64,000 nt of DNA from Deltaproteobacteria bacterium (GCA_016703535.1 JADJBV010000001.1:2904001-2968000), one strand, 5' to 3'. Numbered from the stretch's first letter, positions 7,409 to 17,800 are shown. Notes: generated by a model not told the origin, from the sequence alone. Numbers and translations: made by a program.

Positions 7409-10400
7409 GTGGATGACCGAGAGGAAGAGGCCCGCCGGGCCCGCTACTCGGCCCGCCACGCGGCGATTGAGGCCGAAAAAGCCGCGCCGCCCCCGGCGCC
7501 GGCGACTCGGCGACTCCTCCCGGGTTGGCCCGGTCCACTTTCGGCCAAGGGCCTGTACCACGCGATCCGGCGGCGGTTGCCGCCCGAGCTGAAGCAGTCC
7601 CGGGTCGCCGAACCGGCCAAGTGGGCCCTGCGCCAATATCGCCGCCGCTTCGGGCCGCCCAAACCGCCTCCTCCGCCCATCTCTTTGCCGCCCGACGCCG
7701 AGGACGGGCCCCGGTGGCGGGCCCAGGTGTTGGCCCAAAACAGCCGGGCTCCTCAGCCGCCTTTGACCCACTCACCTTCGGTCGCGGCCTTGATCTTGAA
7801 CCGCAACGGCGCCCACCACCTGCGCCAACTCTTCGCCTCTTTGGTGGCTCACGAACCTTACCCGGCCTTGGAGTTGGTGGTGGTCGATCACGGCTCCACC
7901 GACGACAGCCGACAGGTCTTGGGCGAGTGGGTCCAACGGCTGTCGCTGCGGACAATCCTCAAAGACGAAAACGAGAGCTTCTCCAAGTCGACCAACGACG
8001 CGGCCCGGGCCACCGAAGCCGAACTCCTCTTGTTGTTGAACAACGACCTGATCTGGACCGAAGTGGTGGTGGCCCGTTTGGCGGCCGAGTTGGCCGATCC
8101 CCAGGTCGGATTGGTCGGCTGTACCTTACAATTTCCTGCCCATTATCCGGGATTTCCGAACGGTCAACAACACGGCGGGATCAAGGTCTACGCCGATCGG
8201 GAAGCCCAGTTTTTCCGGCCCTACAACCTGAGCGCCCGCCACCACCTGGGCCAAGCCGGCCGAGGGGTCGAGCCGTTTTTGGCGGTGACCGCCGCCTTGG
8301 CCTTGTGCCGTCGGGCCGACTACCTCGCGGTGGGTGGCCTGGATGAGGCCTATTTCTACGGCTACGAAGACGTGGATCTGGCGCTCCGCTTGGCCGACCA
8401 CCTCGGCAAGCAAACCGTGATGCACCACGAGGTGCGGGCCATCCACGACGAAAGCGCCACCCAGGTGAAGGACCCGGGCCAGGCGCTGCGGCAACGGCGG
8501 GAGCGCAACCGTCAGCGCCTCGACCAACAACACGGCCTGCGCCTGAGGCGACGCCTCTTCCGAGAAAAATTGGAGGGCACTCGCCTGGCCTCGGACGCCC
8601 CGCTGTCGATCGGCTTGGTGGTCACCGAGGCCACGCCCGGCACCGCCGCCGGCGACTACTACACCGCCAAGGAGCTGGGCGAGGCCTTGGTGGCGGGCGG
8701 GGGCGTCGAGATCGGCTTTGTGGCCCAACGGGGACCAGCGCCTTACCAGGTCGCCGGCTACGACGTCTTGATCGTGATGATCGACGGCTACGATCTGTCG
8801 AAGCTCGAAGGGGCCGAACCCGGCCTGCTCAAGGTGGCCTGGCTTCGCAACTGGTTCGATCGCTGGACCACCCGGCCCTGGTTCGATCGTTACGACGTCC
8901 TTTGGGTGTCCTCCCAAAAGGCGGCCGCTCATCTTTTGGCCCAAGGCCGCGTTCCCGAGGTGGTGCGCATCGGCACCGCTTTGTCCCGCTTCGGCGCCGG
9001 CCGAGCCGATCCGGCCTTCGCGGCCGACTACGCCTTCACCGGCAGCCACTGGGGCGCCCCCCGGGAGCTCGAACAACTCCTCGATCCAGGGGCGGTGGGC
9101 GGGCGTTTTGCGCTTTACGGTGAGGGTTGGAAGGACCACCCGCTGGCGCCTTATCACCGGGGTTTTGTGGCGTACGATCGGCTGCCGGACGTCTACGCCT
9201 CCACCAAGATCACCATCGACGACGCCAACCACGTGACCAAACCTTGGGCCTCGGTGAACAGCCGGGTCTTCGACGCTTTGGCCGCCGGCAGCCTGGTGTT
9301 GAGCAACGGAGTGGAAGGGGCCAAGGAGGTCTTCGGGGAGGCGCTGCCGACCTTCGAGACCAAGGCCGAGTTGACCACCCTGCTCCGCCGTTACCTGGAC
9401 GATGAGCCCGCCCGCCGAGCCAAGGTAGCCGAATTGCAAGTTATCTTGCAAAGGGAACACGGCTACCAACACCGGGCCCAGACGGTTCGGGCCAACCTGC
9501 GCCGCTTCACCGAAGATCGCCTGCGGATCGCGATCAAGGTGCCGGCCCCCAGCCCCAAGGTGGCCAAAGACTGGGGCGACTATCACTACGCCCTGGCGCT
9601 GCGGCGAGCCTTCTGGCGCCGGGGCCACGCGGTGCGGATCGACCTGCTCCCCGATTGGCACGGGCCAGCGGTGTTGGGCGACGACCTGGTTTTGGTGTTG
9701 CGAGGGCTGTCGGCGTATCGACCGGATCCGAAGCAGGTCAACTTGCTCTGGAACATCAGCCACCCGGAGCAGGTCAGCCCGGCCGAATACCAATCTTACG
9801 ATCAGGTGTTCGTCGCCTCCCGGCCTTACGCCCGACAACTTTCGCACCTGTCGGTCCCGGTCGAGCCGCTGCTCCAATGTACGGACGAGACCCTATTTTT
9901 CCCTGATCCCGGGTCCACCGCCCCGGCGCACCCGCTGCTTTTTGTCGGCAACTCTCGGCGCCATCGGCGGCCGATCATCGAAGACGCCCTGGCGGCGGGC
10001 CTGCCCCTTTCGGTGTACGGGGGCCTTTGGGAGGGGTTGATCCCGGCCGAAACCTGGAAGAGCCCCCACGTCGAGAACACCGAACTGCGGGGCTACTACG
10101 GCCGAGCCGGGGTGGTGCTCAACGATCACTGGGCGGCGATGCGGGGCCTGGGTTTCGTCAGCAATCGGCTGTTCGACGCGATCGCCGCGGGCGCGATCGT
10201 GATTTCGGATCCGGCCGCGGGCCTCTCCGAGATCTTCGGCGACGCGGTCGAGACCTACGAGACGGTGGCGGAGCTGAAGGCCAAGGTCGAGGCCGCCTGG
10301 CGAGAGCCGGAGCGCTACCGCACCCGAGCCCTGGAGGCGTCGGCGCGGATCCGCAAGGACCACACCTTCGAGGCCCGGGCCGAGACGATCCTGACGGTGG

Positions 10401-10441
10401 GACGTTCGCTGCTGGAACAGAAGGAACGAGGAACGAGATGA
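7409..10441 (+). CDS. Multidomain glycosyltransferase: GT2 plus two CgeB-like GT-B modules
   Basis: A 1010-residue protein with a GTG start. Residues ~125-330 form a GT2 domain (LILNRNGAHHLRQL, VVVDHGSTDDS, acidic LLLLNNDLIW, and GLDEAYFYGYEDVDL near its end). Two related modules follow, at roughly 400-700 and 705-1005. Each begins with a GD(Y)Y-type segment (AAGDYYTAKELGEAL; DWGDYHYALALRRAF) and ends in a CgeB/YkvP-like cleft (FDALAAGSLVLSNG..GAKEVFG; FDAIAAGAIVISDP..GLSEIFG). This looks like an internal duplication. Such proteins probably add several residues of a polysaccharide. Its stop overlaps the methyltransferase start (ATGA), so the two are coexpressed. Confidence 0.85.
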   Translation: MDDREEEARRARYSARHAAIEAEKAAPPPAPATRRLLPGWPGPLSAKGLYHAIRRRLPPELKQSRVAEPAKWALRQYRRRFGPPKPPPPPISLPPDAEDGPRWRAQVLAQNSRAPQPPLTHSPSVAALILNRNGAHHLRQLFASLVAHEPYPALELVVVDHGSTDDSRQVLGEWVQRLSLRTILKDENESFSKSTNDAARATEAELLLLLNNDLIWTEVVVARLAAELADPQVGLVGCTLQFPAHYPGFPNGQQHGGIKVYADREAQFFRPYNLSARHHLGQAGRGVEPFLAVTAALALCRRADYLAVGGLDEAYFYGYEDVDLALRLADHLGKQTVMHHEVRAIHDESATQVKDPGQALRQRRERNRQRLDQQHGLRLRRRLFREKLEGTRLASDAPLSIGLVVTEATPGTAAGDYYTAKELGEALVAGGGVEIGFVAQRGPAPYQVAGYDVLIVMIDGYDLSKLEGAEPGLLKVAWLRNWFDRWTTRPWFDRYDVLWVSSQKAAAHLLAQGRVPEVVRIGTALSRFGAGRADPAFAADYAFTGSHWGAPRELEQLLDPGAVGGRFALYGEGWKDHPLAPYHRGFVAYDRLPDVYASTKITIDDANHVTKPWASVNSRVFDALAAGSLVLSNGVEGAKEVFGEALPTFETKAELTTLLRRYLDDEPARRAKVAELQVILQREHGYQHRAQTVRANLRRFTEDRLRIAIKVPAPSPKVAKDWGDYHYALALRRAFWRRGHAVRIDLLPDWHGPAVLGDDLVLVLRGLSAYRPDPKQVNLLWNISHPEQVSPAEYQSYDQVFVASRPYARQLSHLSVPVEPLLQCTDETLFFPDPGSTAPAHPLLFVGNSRRHRRPIIEDALAAGLPLSVYGGLWEGLIPAETWKSPHVENTELRGYYGRAGVVLNDHWAAMRGLGFVSNRLFDAIAAGAIVISDPAAGLSEIFGDAVETYETVAELKAKVEAAWREPERYRTRALEASARIRKDHTFEARAETILTVGRSLLEQKERGTR

Positions 10442-11193
10442 GCACCCCGATCGAAAAGGTGATCCGCCGCTTACAAAAGAGCGGCCGCCTGCGCCGCCTC
10501 TACCAAGACGCCGGCCAGTTCTTCGCGCCGCCCAGCGGGCCCAACCCGCCCGCCGATCTGCCGGCCCGGCGTCAGGCCGCCAAGCGGATCCACGTCGGGT
10601 GTGGGCCGAAGAACATCTTCCCCGGCTGGTACAACGTCGATCTGCGCTGGTTCCCTGGCGTGGACGAGGCCTTGGACGTCACCAGGAGTTGGCCCTTCGC
10701 CGATCTCGAGCGGATCTACGCCGAACACTTCTTGGAGCACCTCCACCTGTGGGACGCGGTGCGTTTTTTGGAGCGGGCCGGTCAAAGTCTGGGCGAAGGC
10801 GGGAAAATTCGGCTCTCCACCCCCAACCTCCACTGGGTGTGGTTGACCCACTTCCACACCAGCGGCGCCAACGACGAGGTCCTGGTCGCCGACACCCTCA
10901 AGTCCAACCGGGCCTTCCACGGTTGGGGCCATCAGTTCCTCTGGTCCGAGGCGATGTTGCGGTTGGTGCTCGAAGGCCAAGGCTTCACCGGCCTCGAGTT
11001 CTGCGCCTACGGTGAAAGCCAAGACCCGAGCCTGCGGGACCTGGAGCGGCACGGGGGTTATTCGGTGGAAGGTGGCCAACCCAGCGTGGTGATCGTCGAA
11101 GCCACCCGAGGTCCAAGGCCGATCGAAACTCCGCCCCAACTGGCGGCCCGGCTGGAAGACGAGTTCGGCCGCTTCGTGAAGAGCGGCCACTGA
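10438..11193 (+). CDS. SAM-dependent methyltransferase, class I
   Basis: A 251-residue protein whose start overlaps the stop of the large glycosyltransferase by 4 nt and is preceded by an AAGGAACGAGG ribosome-binding site. The SAM-binding glycine motif is RIHVGCGPKNIFPGWYNVDL, with an acidic residue at the second strand (GVDEALDV). The post-motif segment EHFLEHLHLWDAVRFL matches the Methyltransf_11-type proteins common in polysaccharide clusters. It may methylate a terminal sugar and so cap the chain, but the substrate is inferred only from context. Confidence 0.85.
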   Translation: MSTPIEKVIRRLQKSGRLRRLYQDAGQFFAPPSGPNPPADLPARRQAAKRIHVGCGPKNIFPGWYNVDLRWFPGVDEALDVTRSWPFADLERIYAEHFLEHLHLWDAVRFLERAGQSLGEGGKIRLSTPNLHWVWLTHFHTSGANDEVLVADTLKSNRAFHGWGHQFLWSEAMLRLVLEGQGFTGLEFCAYGESQDPSLRDLERHGGYSVEGGQPSVVIVEATRGPRPIETPPQLAARLEDEFGRFVKSGH

Positions 11194-11211
11194 GGGCCCG
11201 CTCAGGGCCCT
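11193..11211. terminator. Hairpin between convergent methyltransferase and rfbD genes
   Basis: AGGGCCC (11193-11199) and GGGCCCT (11205-11211) form a 7 bp stem around GCTCA. It begins at the last base of the methyltransferase stop codon and ends at the last bases of rfbD. No T-run is present. By position it may end transcription in both directions. Confidence 0.45.
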
Positions 11212-12067
11212 AAGCGCCGCGGGCCTGCAGATAGGCGGCCACCGCGTCTTGCCAGGGCCGAAGGCGCACGCCGATGGTCCAGGCCCGATGGTTGTCGAGG
11301 ACCGAATAGGCGGGGCGCCTGGCTTTGGCGCCGTAGGCCGCGGCGGTGGTCGGTGAAAGATCGACCTCGAGTTTGGCCTGCCGAAAGATCTCCTGGGCCA
11401 ACTCGTACCAGCTGACGTCGCCGGCGTTGGTCAGGTGGTAGAGGCCTTCGGCCTTGGCCTGGAGCAGCTGGCCGATGCCCCGGGCCAGGTCGGTGGCGAA
11501 GGTCGGCGTCGATCGTTGATCCGCCACCACCTTGAGGGCTTTTTTGGCGGCGCCGAGGCGCAACATGGTCTCGACGAAGTTGCCGCCCTTTTTGCGGCTG
11601 CCGATCGGCTCGTAGAGGCCGGCGCTCCGCACGACCAGGTGCCGTTCGGCGTAGGCCAACACAAACCCCTCACCGGCCAACTTGCTTTCACCGTAGACAC
11701 CCACCGGCCCCGGCAGATCGGTCTCCCGGTAAGGTGTGGTCCGAGTTTGATCCAAGCCAAAGACGTAGTCGGTGCTGATCTGGACCAACTTGAAGCCCAA
11801 CTTGTTGGAGAGCCGGGCCAAGTGGAGCACCGCCGTTCCATTCAAGCGAAAGGCCTCGTCGGGTTGATCTTCGGCCAGGTCGACCTGCAAGTAGGCCGAG
11901 GTGTTGATCACCACCTCGGGGGCCAACTCGGCCAAGACCCGCTCGGTACCGACGGGATCCAGGACGTCCAGGGCCTCTCGGGTCAGGGCTAGAACTTGGT
12001 GTTGGTCCAACTCCCGCACCAGCGCCGAACCCAACTGCCCAGCTGCGCCGATGACCGCGATCTTCAT
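11210..12067 (-). CDS. rfbD: dTDP-4-dehydrorhamnose reductase
   Basis: A 285-residue extended-SDR protein that performs the last step of dTDP-L-rhamnose synthesis. The NAD(P)-binding motif AVIGAAGQLGSAL, the segment VINTSAYLQVDLAEDQP, the catalytic YGESKLAGE (YxxxK) and the late SVLDN are all as expected for RfbD/RmlD. The start overlaps the rfbA stop by 1 nt (TGATG). In the usual pathway RfbB and RfbC act between RfbA and RfbD; neither is in the window, so they must be encoded elsewhere or the pathway is incomplete. Confidence 0.93.
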   Translation of the reverse strand: MKIAVIGAAGQLGSALVRELDQHQVLALTREALDVLDPVGTERVLAELAPEVVINTSAYLQVDLAEDQPDEAFRLNGTAVLHLARLSNKLGFKLVQISTDYVFGLDQTRTTPYRETDLPGPVGVYGESKLAGEGFVLAYAERHLVVRSAGLYEPIGSRKKGGNFVETMLRLGAAKKALKVVADQRSTPTFATDLARGIGQLLQAKAEGLYHLTNAGDVSWYELAQEIFRQAKLEVDLSPTTAAAYGAKARRPAYSVLDNHRAWTIGVRLRPWQDAVAAYLQARGA

Positions 12068-12960
12068 CAAGCGCCCGCTTCGGCTTTCTCTTCGCCGGCG
12101 ATCCGCAAGAGGTACGCGCCATAGTCGGACTTCTTCAGCTCTTCGCCCAGCTTCTCCAGCTGGCTCCGATCGATGAAGCCCATCCGGTAGGCGATCTCTT
12201 CCAGGCAACCGATCATCAAGGACTGGCGCTGCTCCACCGCCTCGATGAAGTTGGCGGCCTGCAACAAGGACTCGTGGGTGCCGGTGTCCAGCCAGGCGGT
12301 GCCGCGGCCGAAGGTCTCGACCCGCAGCTGGCCCTTTTGCAGGTAGAGGTTGTTGAGGTCGGTGATCTCCAGCTCACCCCTTTTGCTGGGCCTCAGCGAA
12401 CGGGCCAGGTCCACCACCTGCGGGTCGTAAAAGTACAGGCCGACCACCGCGAAGTTGGACTTGGGGTGCTGAGGTTTTTCTTCGATGCTCAACACCTTGC
12501 CGTCGGGGGCAAAGTCGACCACGCCGTAGCGCTCCGGGTCTTTTACGTAGTAGCCGAAGACCGTGGCCCCACTCTGGTGTTGGCTGACCGCCTGGAGCTT
12601 CTGCGCCAACCCTTGCCCGTAAAAGATGTTGTCGCCCAAAACCAACGCCGAAGGTTGACCGGCCACGAAGTCGGCGCCGATCAAGAAGGCTTGAGCCAAG
12701 CCCTCCGGCTTGGGCTGTTCGGCGTATTCGATCTTCATGCCCAGGCGCGAGCCGTCGCCCAAGAGGCGTCGAAACATCGGCAGATCGTAAGGCGTGGAGA
12801 TGATCAACACCTCCCGGATGCCGGCCAACATCAGGACCGACAGCGGGTAGTAGACCATCGGCTTGTTGTAGATCGGCATCAGCTGTTTGCTGATCGCCAA
12901 GGTCAGTGGGTGCAGCCGCGTGCCTGAGCCGCCGGCCAGGACAATCCCCTTCGTCGCCAT
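12067..12960 (-). CDS. rfbA: Glucose-1-phosphate thymidylyltransferase
   Basis: A 297-residue nucleotidyltransferase making dTDP-glucose from dTTP and glucose-1-phosphate. It has the signature GIVLAGGSGTRLHPLT with SKQLMPIYNKPM, the metal/sugar-binding LVLGDNIFYG, and the family segments FGYYVKDPERYGVV and TAWLDTGTHESLL. Length and C-terminus are typical. It forms a two-gene operon with rfbD and diverges from the asparagine synthetase-like gene. The product feeds dTDP-rhamnose synthesis for the surface glycan. Confidence 0.95.
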   Translation of the reverse strand: MATKGIVLAGGSGTRLHPLTLAISKQLMPIYNKPMVYYPLSVLMLAGIREVLIISTPYDLPMFRRLLGDGSRLGMKIEYAEQPKPEGLAQAFLIGADFVAGQPSALVLGDNIFYGQGLAQKLQAVSQHQSGATVFGYYVKDPERYGVVDFAPDGKVLSIEEKPQHPKSNFAVVGLYFYDPQVVDLARSLRPSKRGELEITDLNNLYLQKGQLRVETFGRGTAWLDTGTHESLLQAANFIEAVEQRQSLMIGCLEEIAYRMGFIDRSQLEKLGEELKKSDYGAYLLRIAGEEKAEAGA

Positions 12961-13042
12961 CTCGAGGTTCGTAGCGCCCGCCGGACCCCGAGTCAAAGCA
13001 CGGGTTGACCGGAGCCCGCCCATCCGCGATGCCAGGCCCATC

Positions 13043-14509
13043 GTGCCGACGTCGCTGGCCAACTTCGCTGGGATCTTCCAGCACAACACCACGACGTTGC
13101 CGCCCCCGCGGGCCGAACGGGTCCTGGGTTCGGGGCCCCGCTTCGAAGCCGGCGGCCTGACGGTCACGCCGGCCGGCGAAGTCACCAGCGACGGCGCCTG
13201 GGTGGCGGTGTTCGGCCAAGTCGAGCGGCGGCCCGACGTGGACCACCACCTCGGGACCACTGGGGCCTCGGACGGACAACTTTTTTGGGCGGCCCACCAA
13301 CGGTACGGCGATGGGGCCTGGCTGCGGATCCCGGGCGAGTGGGTGGTGGCCTTGTACGATCCGGTCGACGAGGCGCTGCACTTGGCCCGTTCGCCGGGCG
13401 CCGGCTCACCCCTGGTGTACCTGGTTCGACAAGGGGAGCGGACCTTGTTCGGCACCGAACTCCCTTCGCTGCTCGGCGAAGTGGGGGCCCTCGATCAGCC
13501 CCGGCTCCGGGAGTGGGTCGAGGCCGGCCTTTGGTCGGATCCCGAACGCACCGCGTACTCCGAACTGGAGACGGTGCCGCCCGGGACCACTTTTGTGGTG
13601 CAGAAGAAGGGTCGCAACCGCCGCCACCGTTTTTGGACCTTCGCGCCTTTGACCGTCCCTCGCCGGCTCTCCCTGGAGGTGGCCCGGGCCGAATTGCAAG
13701 CCACCTTGCAAACCGTCCACCAGGAACGGCGGGCACCCCAACGTTGTTCGGTCTACGCCAGCGGGGCCGCCCTGGGGTGTTTGGCCAAGCTCTATGGTCA
13801 ACCCCCTTCGGCCGAAAGTACCCCGGTGGGTGAACCTCGGCTGACGGCCCTGGCCCAGGCCCTTCCCGGCCCCCTGCCCCGCTCGCGGCTCGAGGCCCTG
13901 GCCGGCCTGCCGCCTGGGCCCCTGTTGACCGATCTGGGGGTCACGGCCCTGATGGGCACCAGCCGCCCCGCCCTGTCGGCCTTCTTGACCACCTTGGCCC
14001 ACGCCTTCGAGTCGACGCCCAAGCCAGGCTTGCTCCGGGACATCCTGAGGTTGGGCCAGCCGATCGCCGATACCTTGGGTGAACCGTTTGGGCCCGAACT
14101 TTGGGCCACTGGCCAGCGGGTCCTGGAGCGGTGGCGCGGACACCTTCCGCCCGAGCTCGCCTCGCGTTTGCCGGGTCACGCGCGGCCCGCACCGCCCGCC
14201 CGAACCCACGGCCCGGTGTTGACCGGCGAGACCTTCCTGGATCGCCGCTTCATCGAATCCCAAGACCGAGGCCTAGAGCTGGAGTTGTTGGCCGCCCGCC
14301 AGGGCCGCCCGTGGTTGGCGGCGCCCTTCGCCGACGTGCGGGTGGTGGAGCTGATCTTCCAGCTCCCTCCCGAGTTGTTCATCGCCGAGGGGACGGTGGC
14401 GTTGTTGTTGGGGGGCCAAAGGTTGGCCCACGCGCCGAGCGCCGGGGCCGAACGGGCCGATCGAGAAGCCGGCCTCGCCCTTTACCTAGCCTCGGCCAGG
14501 GCGTCCTGA
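13043..14509 (+). CDS. Degenerate asparagine synthetase-like protein
   Basis: About 488 residues if it starts at the GTG at 13043. The N-terminus (MPTSLANFAGIFQHN) aligns with the class II glutaminase domain of AsnB, where MCGIFG is normal. The nucleophilic Cys2 is missing: the aligned residue is Ala9, behind several extra residues. The middle has AsnB-like segments (GEWVVALYDPVDEALHLARS, TLFGTELPSLL). The ATP-pyrophosphatase loop SGGxDS is replaced by CSVYASGAALG. So neither half-reaction looks possible, although the fold seems kept. It lies among polysaccharide genes, where AsnB-like proteins are common. A pseudo-enzyme or a decaying gene are both possible; the frame is intact. Confidence 0.7.
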   Translation: MPTSLANFAGIFQHNTTTLPPPRAERVLGSGPRFEAGGLTVTPAGEVTSDGAWVAVFGQVERRPDVDHHLGTTGASDGQLFWAAHQRYGDGAWLRIPGEWVVALYDPVDEALHLARSPGAGSPLVYLVRQGERTLFGTELPSLLGEVGALDQPRLREWVEAGLWSDPERTAYSELETVPPGTTFVVQKKGRNRRHRFWTFAPLTVPRRLSLEVARAELQATLQTVHQERRAPQRCSVYASGAALGCLAKLYGQPPSAESTPVGEPRLTALAQALPGPLPRSRLEALAGLPPGPLLTDLGVTALMGTSRPALSAFLTTLAHAFESTPKPGLLRDILRLGQPIADTLGEPFGPELWATGQRVLERWRGHLPPELASRLPGHARPAPPARTHGPVLTGETFLDRRFIESQDRGLELELLAARQGRPWLAAPFADVRVVELIFQLPPELFIAEGTVALLLGGQRLAHAPSAGAERADREAGLALYLASARAS

Positions 14510-14868
14510 GCCGCCAGGATCAGCTCTTCACCGCTGAAGGGCTTGGCCAAGGTCCGTTGGGCGCCGAGCCGTTTGGCCAAGGCCAAGTAGTCGTCGGGTT
14601 TGATTCGACCCCCGCCCGAGATGGCGACGATCGGCAACGCCGGGTGGAGTCGCCGACAAGCCTGGATCGTCTCCAGCCCCTCTCGGGTCGGCATGATCAG
14701 ATCGGTGATCAAGAGATCGAAGGTGGCGCCTTCCAGCGCCTGCAGCGCCTGATCGCCGTTTTCGGCCTCGGACACCACAAACCCGGCGCGCTCCAAGATC
14801 CGGCGCAGCGCAAAGCGCAGGTCGGCGTCGTCGTCGGCGAGGAGCAGGTTCCTAGGGCGTTCGTTCAT
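14482..14868 (-). CDS. Single-domain response regulator (receiver)
   Basis: A 128-residue receiver. The acidic pocket is ADDDAD (Asp12-14), the phosphoryl-acceptor is Asp56 in ITDLIMP, and the conserved lysine is in LAKPFSGEE. There is no output domain. The start overlaps the stop of the upstream hybrid kinase gene (ATGA), so it is probably the phosphotransfer partner of that kinase. Its last 28 bases overlap the 3' end of the convergent asparagine synthetase-like gene. Confidence 0.9.
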   Translation of the reverse strand: MNERPRNLLLADDDADLRFALRRILERAGFVVSEAENGDQALQALEGATFDLLITDLIMPTREGLETIQACRRLHPALPIVAISGGGRIKPDDYLALAKRLGAQRTLAKPFSGEELILAAQDALAEAR

Positions 14869-17800
14869 GGTTTGTTCTTTTCAAGAGCCCGCTCCACGGC
14901 CGCTGCCATCGCCGCTCGGGAGTACGGCTTGAGCACCACCTCGGTGATGCCGTGGCGCCGCCAGTCCTCGTCGGACAACTGGCCGGGGAAGCCCGTCACC
15001 AAGATGATCGGCAGGTCCGGCCGGATCTTGAGGGCCCTTTCGGTCAATTCCAGGCCATTCACGTGGGGCATGGTCAGATCGGTCACCAAAAGATCGACCT
15101 CGGAGGGGGCCGCCGCCAAACACTCCAAGGCCTGCTCCGCAGTGAGGTCGGCTCGCACCTGGTACCCCATCCGCTCCAGGAGCCGCTTGCCGGTGGCGGT
15201 CAGGGCGGGTTCGTCGTCGATCAGCCAGATCCGCTGGCCTTGGCCGCTGGCTGCGGGGCTGGCCGGGGCGACCCCCGGGACCGGCGCCGCCGGTTGGGCC
15301 ACCGGCAAGAGGACCTCGAAGGTGGCCCCCGAGCCCGGCCGGCTGTGGACCCGGATCACGCCGCCGTGGGCCAAGACGATCCCGTGGGCCACCGCCAAGC
15401 CCAGGCCGGTCCCCTCCCCAGGGGCTTTGGTGGTGAAGAAGGGCTCGAACATCCGCTCCAGCACCTTCTCTTCGATGCCCACGCCGTTGTCGGTGACCGA
15501 CAAACACACATAGGCCCCCGGCAGCAGCCCCGGGATGGCCCGGGCTTCGGCGTCGTCCAGCGACCGAGCTCGCACCGACACCTCGATGCGCCCCGCTCGG
15601 CCCGGGAGGGCATGTAAGGCGTTGGTGCAGAGGTTGACGACCACCTGGTGGAGTTGGGAGGCGTCGGCCAACACCCGTGGGAGGCCCGGCTCGACCGAGT
15701 GGATCAACTCGACGGTGGTCGGCAACGTGGGGCGCAACAACGACCAGGCCTCGTTGAGCACTGCCCCCAGGTCGACCAAGGCCCTTTGGGCCTCGGCTTG
15801 GCGGCTGAAAGCCAAGATCTGTCGGACCAGATCTCGGGCCCGCAAGGTGGCCTTTTGGATCTGGTTCAAGCTCTCGATGGCCGGGCTGTCCCGAGGGACA
15901 TCACCTTGGGCCAACTCGACGTTGCCCATGATCGCACCCAAGATGTTGTTGAAGTCGTGGGCGATCCCGCCCGCCAGCGTCCCGATCGCCTCCAGCTTCT
16001 GGGCGCTGCGCAGCTGAGCCTCGAGGTGGGCCTGCCGACCTTCGGCCTCGACCCGCTCGGTGAGGTCCCGGACGCTGACGGTGTAGGTCATCTGTTGGCC
16101 AACCCGGTTTTTGGCGATCGAGGCCTCCAGCGGGACCTCAGTGCCATCGGCCCGGAGGCCGTGGACCCGCCGCGCCGCCGACATCCGCCGGGGCGGACCG
16201 GGTTCGGTCGCGAAGTTCCCGATGTGCCCTTGGTGGACGGTCCGATCGCGCTCCGGGATGAGGCGCTCCAGCGGATGGCCGATCGCCTCGTGGGCGGGCC
16301 AGCGGAAGATCGCCTCCGCCGCCGGGTTGAAGACCACGATCCGATGGGCTTCATCGATGGTGATGATCCCCTCGATGGCGCTGTCGATGATGCCAGCCAA
16401 ACGGGCACGGCTCTCCAACACCGCCAGCTCGGCCTGCTTGCGGCTGGTCTGATCGAGCACCGCCCCCAACATCCGCACCACTCGGTCGTCCGGGTCCCGC
16501 ATCACCACCCCGCGATCCAGGACCCAGGCGTAGCTCCCGTCCTTGCGCAAAAGGCGATATTCCTCGGTCCAGGCCCGGGCCCGGTTGTGCTGGACCGCCT
16601 CCAGGCTCTGCACCACTCGGTCCCGATCGTCGGGGTGGATCAGCTGCGCCCAAGCGTCGACGTCGGTGGAGAGCTCCGCCGGGGCATATCCAAAACGGCG
16701 CTCGATGGCGCCGCTCCACGTCACCTGGCCGGTGCCAAGTTCCCACTCCCAGATCGCGTCTTCGGTCGCCTCGGCGTAGAGGCGCCAGCGCGCTTCGTTC
16801 TCCCGGCGGACCGTGTCCAAGGACTGTCGTTCGCTGAGGTCGACCCCGATGCCCAAGGAGCCGGTCACCCGCCCGTCCCGATCCCGGAGCGCCACCATGG
16901 TCAACCAGACCTGGACCCGGCTGCCATCCTTGCGCACCAAAACCGCCTCACCCTCGTCGCGGCGCCCCGTTTCCAAGGTCCGGGCCAAGGCCTCGGGGGG
17001 CGAAAGTGAGGGATCACCGAGCTCATCGGCCATCCGTTGGGAACGCCGCTGCAGATCCCCCGGCTCGTGGAACAGCAAGGGGGAGTGGCGACCGACCACC
17101 TCCGCGGCTCGATAACCGAGCAGTCGTTCGGCGCCCCGGTTGAACAACAAGATCCGCCCTTCGGCGTCGGAAGAGATGATCGAATAGTGGGTGGCGTCCA
17201 ACACCGCCTTTTGCAGTTCGTTGGCCGAGTGGAGGTGAGCTTCGATCTGAGACCGCTCCCCTTGCAGCGCGCGGATCAAGAGGTTGAGCAAAGTTGCGGT
17301 TTCGACGAAGGCCGCGACCAAGAGCTGAGCCTCCAGCCGGGGGAGCGCACCAAAGGGCCCGCGCCCGAACGCACTTCCAAAAGCCGCGAGGCCGGCCATG
17401 ATCAACACCGTGCCCGCCCCAGCCCAAGGACCGATCCGCAGGGCGGCCCATACGATGGGGACCACCGCCAAAAACACCAAAGGACGGGGCCGATCCGCCA
17501 AAAACACCAGCCCCCCCACCAAGGCGGCCACGATCAAGATGAGCAACACCGACAGGCGCCCCTTGTAATCGACCCGGCGCCACCGCTCTCGGCCGGCCAA
17601 CAGCACAAAAGGCCCCACCAGGTGGGCCCCGACCAGGTCTCCCATCCACCAGATCAGGAACACCTGGAGCCACGAGGTGGAGCCGACCTGACCGCCGAGC
17701 AACAAACAGGCGCTCCCGCCCAGAGCCGACAGCGACGCCCCCAAGGTGGAGACCAGGCTAAAGCGCAGGATGTCACGCTGCCGGGTGAAGGCCCGATCGA

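Noticed and set aside
9733..9746. GCAGG-TCAA-CTTGC as a further palindrome copy
   Set aside because: One mismatch in the left arm; kept out of the count of exact copies, although the codon phase agrees.
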